Assembly (NCBI GenBank): GCA_045587185.1
Contig: JAZNBS010000005.1
Location: 23,737-87,736, forward strand
Length of the DNA stretch: 64,000 bases
From: UMGS172 sp045587185
GTDB lineage: Bacteria; Bacillota; Clostridia; Oscillospirales; Acutalibacteraceae
Reading direction: 5' to 3'
Part shown: piece after piece, positions 61,640 through 64,000 of the stretch
Numbering within the stretch: position 1 is the stretch's first letter
Layout: every line of letters starts with the position of its first letter
Notes under the pieces: model-generated
What the model saw: only the letters and a program-made list of their open reading frames with translations
What the model was told of the DNA's origin: nothing
Database searches by the model: none
Position numbers and translations under genes: made by a program

Positions 61640-63790
61640 ATGTTTAAAGAATTTGAATCAAAGGCTAAGGAAATTATTTCTGAAATGACCTTGAAAGAAA
61701 AAATCGGTCAGTTGAATCAGATTACAATAACATCTTTTAATGATGATTTTGAGTCCTAAAAGGAGTTTATACGCGAGGGAAACGTCGGTTCAATTATTTT
61801 TGCTTCCACGGCTACTGCTGGTCATGACCCTCAGGGTCACGTTAATACAGATTTTTATAATGAACTCCAGAGGATTGCCGTTGAAGAGAGCCGTATGAAA
61901 ATTCCTATGATTTACGGTCGTGACGTTATCCATGGCCATAGAACGGTTTATCCGTTACCTTTGGCCTCGGCGGCTGCTTTTAACGATGAGTTAGTTAAAA
62001 AATGCTATCATAATATTGCAGAAGAAGCTGTAAACGACGGCATCCGTTGGACTTTTACACCTATGCTTGATATGTGTCACGATCCGAGATGGGGAAGAAT
62101 GGTTGAGGGACCTGGTGAGGATCCTTATGTTGGTGCCCGATTGGCTTCTGCTATCGTTAATGGTTTTCAGGGTGATGACCTCACCGCTAAGGATAGCATA
62201 GTTGCCTGTGCAAAGCATTATCTTGGCTATGGTGCAAGTGAAGGAGGCCGTGACTATTTTAGGACTGAAATATCTGACACAACACTCTATAATACTATTG
62301 TTCCTGCGTTTAAATCTGCAGTTGAAGCAGGTGTCGGTACTGTTATGTCATCGTTCAATGATATAAACGGTATTCCTGTAACCGGCAGTAAAAAGTATCT
62401 GACCGACATTCTCAGAGATAAGCTTGGTTTTGACGGCTTTGTTGTTTCCGATTGGGGCGCAGTTACACAGCTTGTCCGTCAGGGCTTTGCCGTGGATAAG
62501 GCAGATGCCTCAAAAATCGCAATTGAGGCAGGATTGGACCTTGATATGTGCGATAAGTGTTATATTGAAAATCTTGAACATCTTGTTAATGAAGGTAAGG
62601 TAAAAGAAGAAACGGTTGACCTTGCAGTTATGCGCATTCTTTGTGTAAAGCTTAAAATGGGTTTGTTTGACCGACCTTTTGGTGAAAAGGTTGAGTATTC
62701 AAAAGAACAGCATCTTTCCGATGCCAGAGAGCTTGCCGCAGAATCAATGCTGCTTCTCAAGAATAACGGTGTACTTCCTCTTAAAACGGATGCAAAAATA
62801 GGTCTTGCAGGTCCGTTTATTTACGAGCGCCGTTCATTGCTTGGCACCTGGACCCTTGACGGCTCTGAGTCCGAAACACCTAACTTTTTTGAAGCGTTAA
62901 AATCCAAAACAAGTGACGGAAACATCCTCTGTCAGAATACCTCGGGAATTTTTGATGATTCGAGTACAGTTGCCTATAAATCCGACGTTGTTGTTTTGGC
63001 TCTCGGTGAAAGCTATCTCACAACGGGTGAGGCTTACTCCGTATCAGATATTTCGCTGTCTAAGTCGCAAATTGAGCTTGTCGATAAAATTCATTCTATG
63101 GGCAAAAAGGCGGTTGGTGTGTTCTTCTGTGCAAGACCTATTGCTTTAGAAGGTGTTGAAGACAAGCTTGATGCAATTCTTTATGCATGGCATAGCGGTT
63201 CCGAGACTGCAAATGCGGCTTGTGATATATTGTTCGGTGATACTGTTCCGAGCGGTAAAACACCAGTTACGTTCCCAAGGCGTACAGGTCATATTCCTAT
63301 GTACTATAACGTCACAGCAAGCGGTCGTTACGTAGACGGATATTACGGTGTTAACCCTCATAACAACTATACCGATAGCATTGCTACACCTATGTATCCT
63401 TTCGGCTATGGTCTGTCGTATACTGAATTTGATTATTCAAATCTTAATGCCGATAAATCTGAACTCAGCTTAGATGAAATCAAAAACGGTAAATCGTTCA
63501 AAATTTCGGTCGACGTTACCAATAAGGGTGATTTTGACGGCAAAGAAACGATTCAACTTTATATTCGCGATAAGGTTGCAAGCATCATGCGTCCTCTAAG
63601 AGAGCTTAAGAACTACAAAAAGCTTTTAATTAAAAAGAGCGAAACGATAAACATATCCTTTGAACTTGGTTACAATTCGCTCGGTTTCTATAATGAATTG
63701 GGTGAATATGTTGTCGAGTCAGGTGATTTTGATATATTTGTCGGTGAAAACTGCCTGACCAAAAATCAGATTACCATAAATGTAAAATAA
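61640..63790 (+). pseudogene. Glycoside hydrolase family 3 (beta-glucosidase-like) with in-frame stop at codon 40
   Basis: From ATG 61640 (AAGGA upstream) the frame reads MFKEFESKAKEIISEMTLKE and on to TAA at 61757-61759, then continues in the same frame (KEFIREGNVGSII) without further stops to 63790, 716 residues in all. The remainder is a full GH3: nucleophile Asp271 in GFVVSDWGA, the (beta/alpha)8 domain, the alpha/beta domain, and a C-terminal fibronectin-III-like domain (YGLSYTEFDYS onward). No signal peptide. A restart at ATG 61895 would lose the first 85 residues, including conserved barrel strands, so an active product is doubtful unless the stop is read through or is a sequence error. 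The gene is also unusual in AGCT content. Confidence 0.85.
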
Positions 63791-63848
63791 GATATTTTAA
63801 TAAGATATTTTTATAAAAATCTTTTCATATTATCTCTTGGGTGAGATT

Positions 63849-64000
63849 ATGTTGAAAAGATTTTTTGTTGGTTTATTGTGCATCTGTGTGTTGGCGTTTT
63901 GCGGATTTTTATGTCTTAATAAAGGAAAAAAGATTGCAGAACCGCTATCGAGTACCGACGGTGATAACCGAAAGATAATAATCATCGACGCAGGCCACGG
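63849..64000 (+). CDS. cwlD: N-acetylmuramoyl-L-alanine amidase, CwlD-like (partial, 5' end)
   Basis: Only the first 50 codons are present. An N-terminal membrane helix or signal (MLKRFFVGLLCICVLAFCGF) is followed by a linker and RKIIIIDAGHG, the opening motif of Amidase_3 enzymes with the first zinc histidine. In sporulating Firmicutes a short membrane-anchored amidase of this form is usually CwlD, which prepares muramic lactam in spore cortex; the rest of the gene is needed to confirm. GGGTGAG precedes the ATG. Confidence 0.7.
   Translation, partial: MLKRFFVGLLCICVLAFCGFLCLNKGKKIAEPLSSTDGDNRKIIIIDAGH

Noticed and set aside
61757..61759. Recoding of TAA as a sense codon
   Set aside because: TAA ends many intact genes in the window, so it is a normal stop; only the GH3 gene and the zinc-ribbon remnant would need it read.
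1..64000. Mobile elements, CRISPR arrays, tRNA or rRNA genes
   Set aside because: No transposase or integrase, no spaced direct repeats, no cloverleaf ending in CCA and no rRNA-like stretch was seen.
1..64000. GATC depletion as a second restriction signal
   Set aside because: GATC looked sparse as well, but I did not count it fully and it did not clearly separate GH3 from the rest, so no claim is made.

Overview
The window is one continuous stretch of a low-GC Firmicutes chromosome, most likely a spore-forming, gut-type member of the Clostridia (Oscillospirales/Ruminococcaceae-like). This is inferred from gene content: Bacillus/Clostridium gene orders (priA-def-fmt-rsmB-rlmN-prpC-prkC-rsgA-thiN-spoVM, addB-addA, ctsR-mcsA-mcsB-clpC, tepA-spoIIIE, asd-dapA-dapB, queA-tgt-yajC), several sporulation genes, and intracellular glycoside hydrolases. 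Genes are dense, often overlap by 1-11 bases, and are separated by strong intrinsic terminators and TTGACA/TATAAT-type promoters. I see no rRNA, tRNA, CRISPR array, prophage or insertion sequence.

Layout. 1-8833: end of primosomal helicase priA, then translation and rRNA-modification genes (def, fmt, rsmB, rlmN), the PASTA kinase/PP2C phosphatase pair, ribosome GTPase rsgA, thiN, and two genes too short for routine ORF calling: a 48-residue membrane protein and spoVM. 8978-10504: a SPOCS/LysM protein resembling the spore-coat morphogen SipL. 10576-14357: an aquaporin and a cluster of zinc-ribbon membrane proteins, one reduced to a remnant. 14414-22992: asnS, a BofA-like protein, and the AddAB helicase-nuclease. 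23002-31286: YbaK and HAD genes, a minus-strand GH5/DMT-transporter pair with a divergent AraC regulator, and a minus-strand alanine racemase/beta-galactosidase pair. 31477-36230: a Cys-rich 38-residue peptide divergent from the CtsR-controlled protein-arginine-kinase/ClpC operon. 36287-42302: an unknown protein, the ClpP-like TepA, SpoIIIE, a YgiQ radical-SAM protein and DUF378. 42366-50790: two tandem RumA-type RNA methyltransferases, a ricin-lectin/M60-like lipoprotein, GDPD, GNAT, UvrC and TmcAL. 50933-55558: acetate kinase, galactokinase, OadG/OadB sodium-pump subunits without an alpha subunit, and a Dabb protein. 55629-58399: the diaminopimelate genes dapB, dapA and asd (minus). 58592-61577: queA, tgt, yajC and a TIGR04086 membrane protein. 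61640-63790: a GH3 beta-glucosidase interrupted by an in-frame stop. 63849-64000: start of a CwlD-like amidase.

Themes. Sporulation (spoVM, SipL-like, bofA, spoIIIE, cwlD-like), cell-wall and growth control (PASTA kinase, alr, DAP pathway), protein quality control (CtsR regulon), and glycan use (GH2, GH3, GH5, galK feeding acetate-type fermentation through ackA).

Most notable signals outside the gene list. (1) The tetranucleotide AGCT is almost absent from the first 61.6 kb (19 copies found by eye) but occurs 11 times in the 2.15-kb GH3 gene, which marks that gene as compositionally foreign and suggests AGCT-directed restriction or methylation in this lineage. (2) At least three gene starts have the ribosome-binding site buried in the 3' arm of a long hairpin, two of them with a TATAAT box in the loop. 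(3) A zinc-ribbon micro-gene is killed at codon 2 in the leader of a zinc-ribbon membrane protein. Gaps longer than 300 bases are 11251-11564 (two promoters and the zinc-ribbon remnant) and 31287-31748 (the Cys-rich gene, its terminator, the ctsR promoter and operator).
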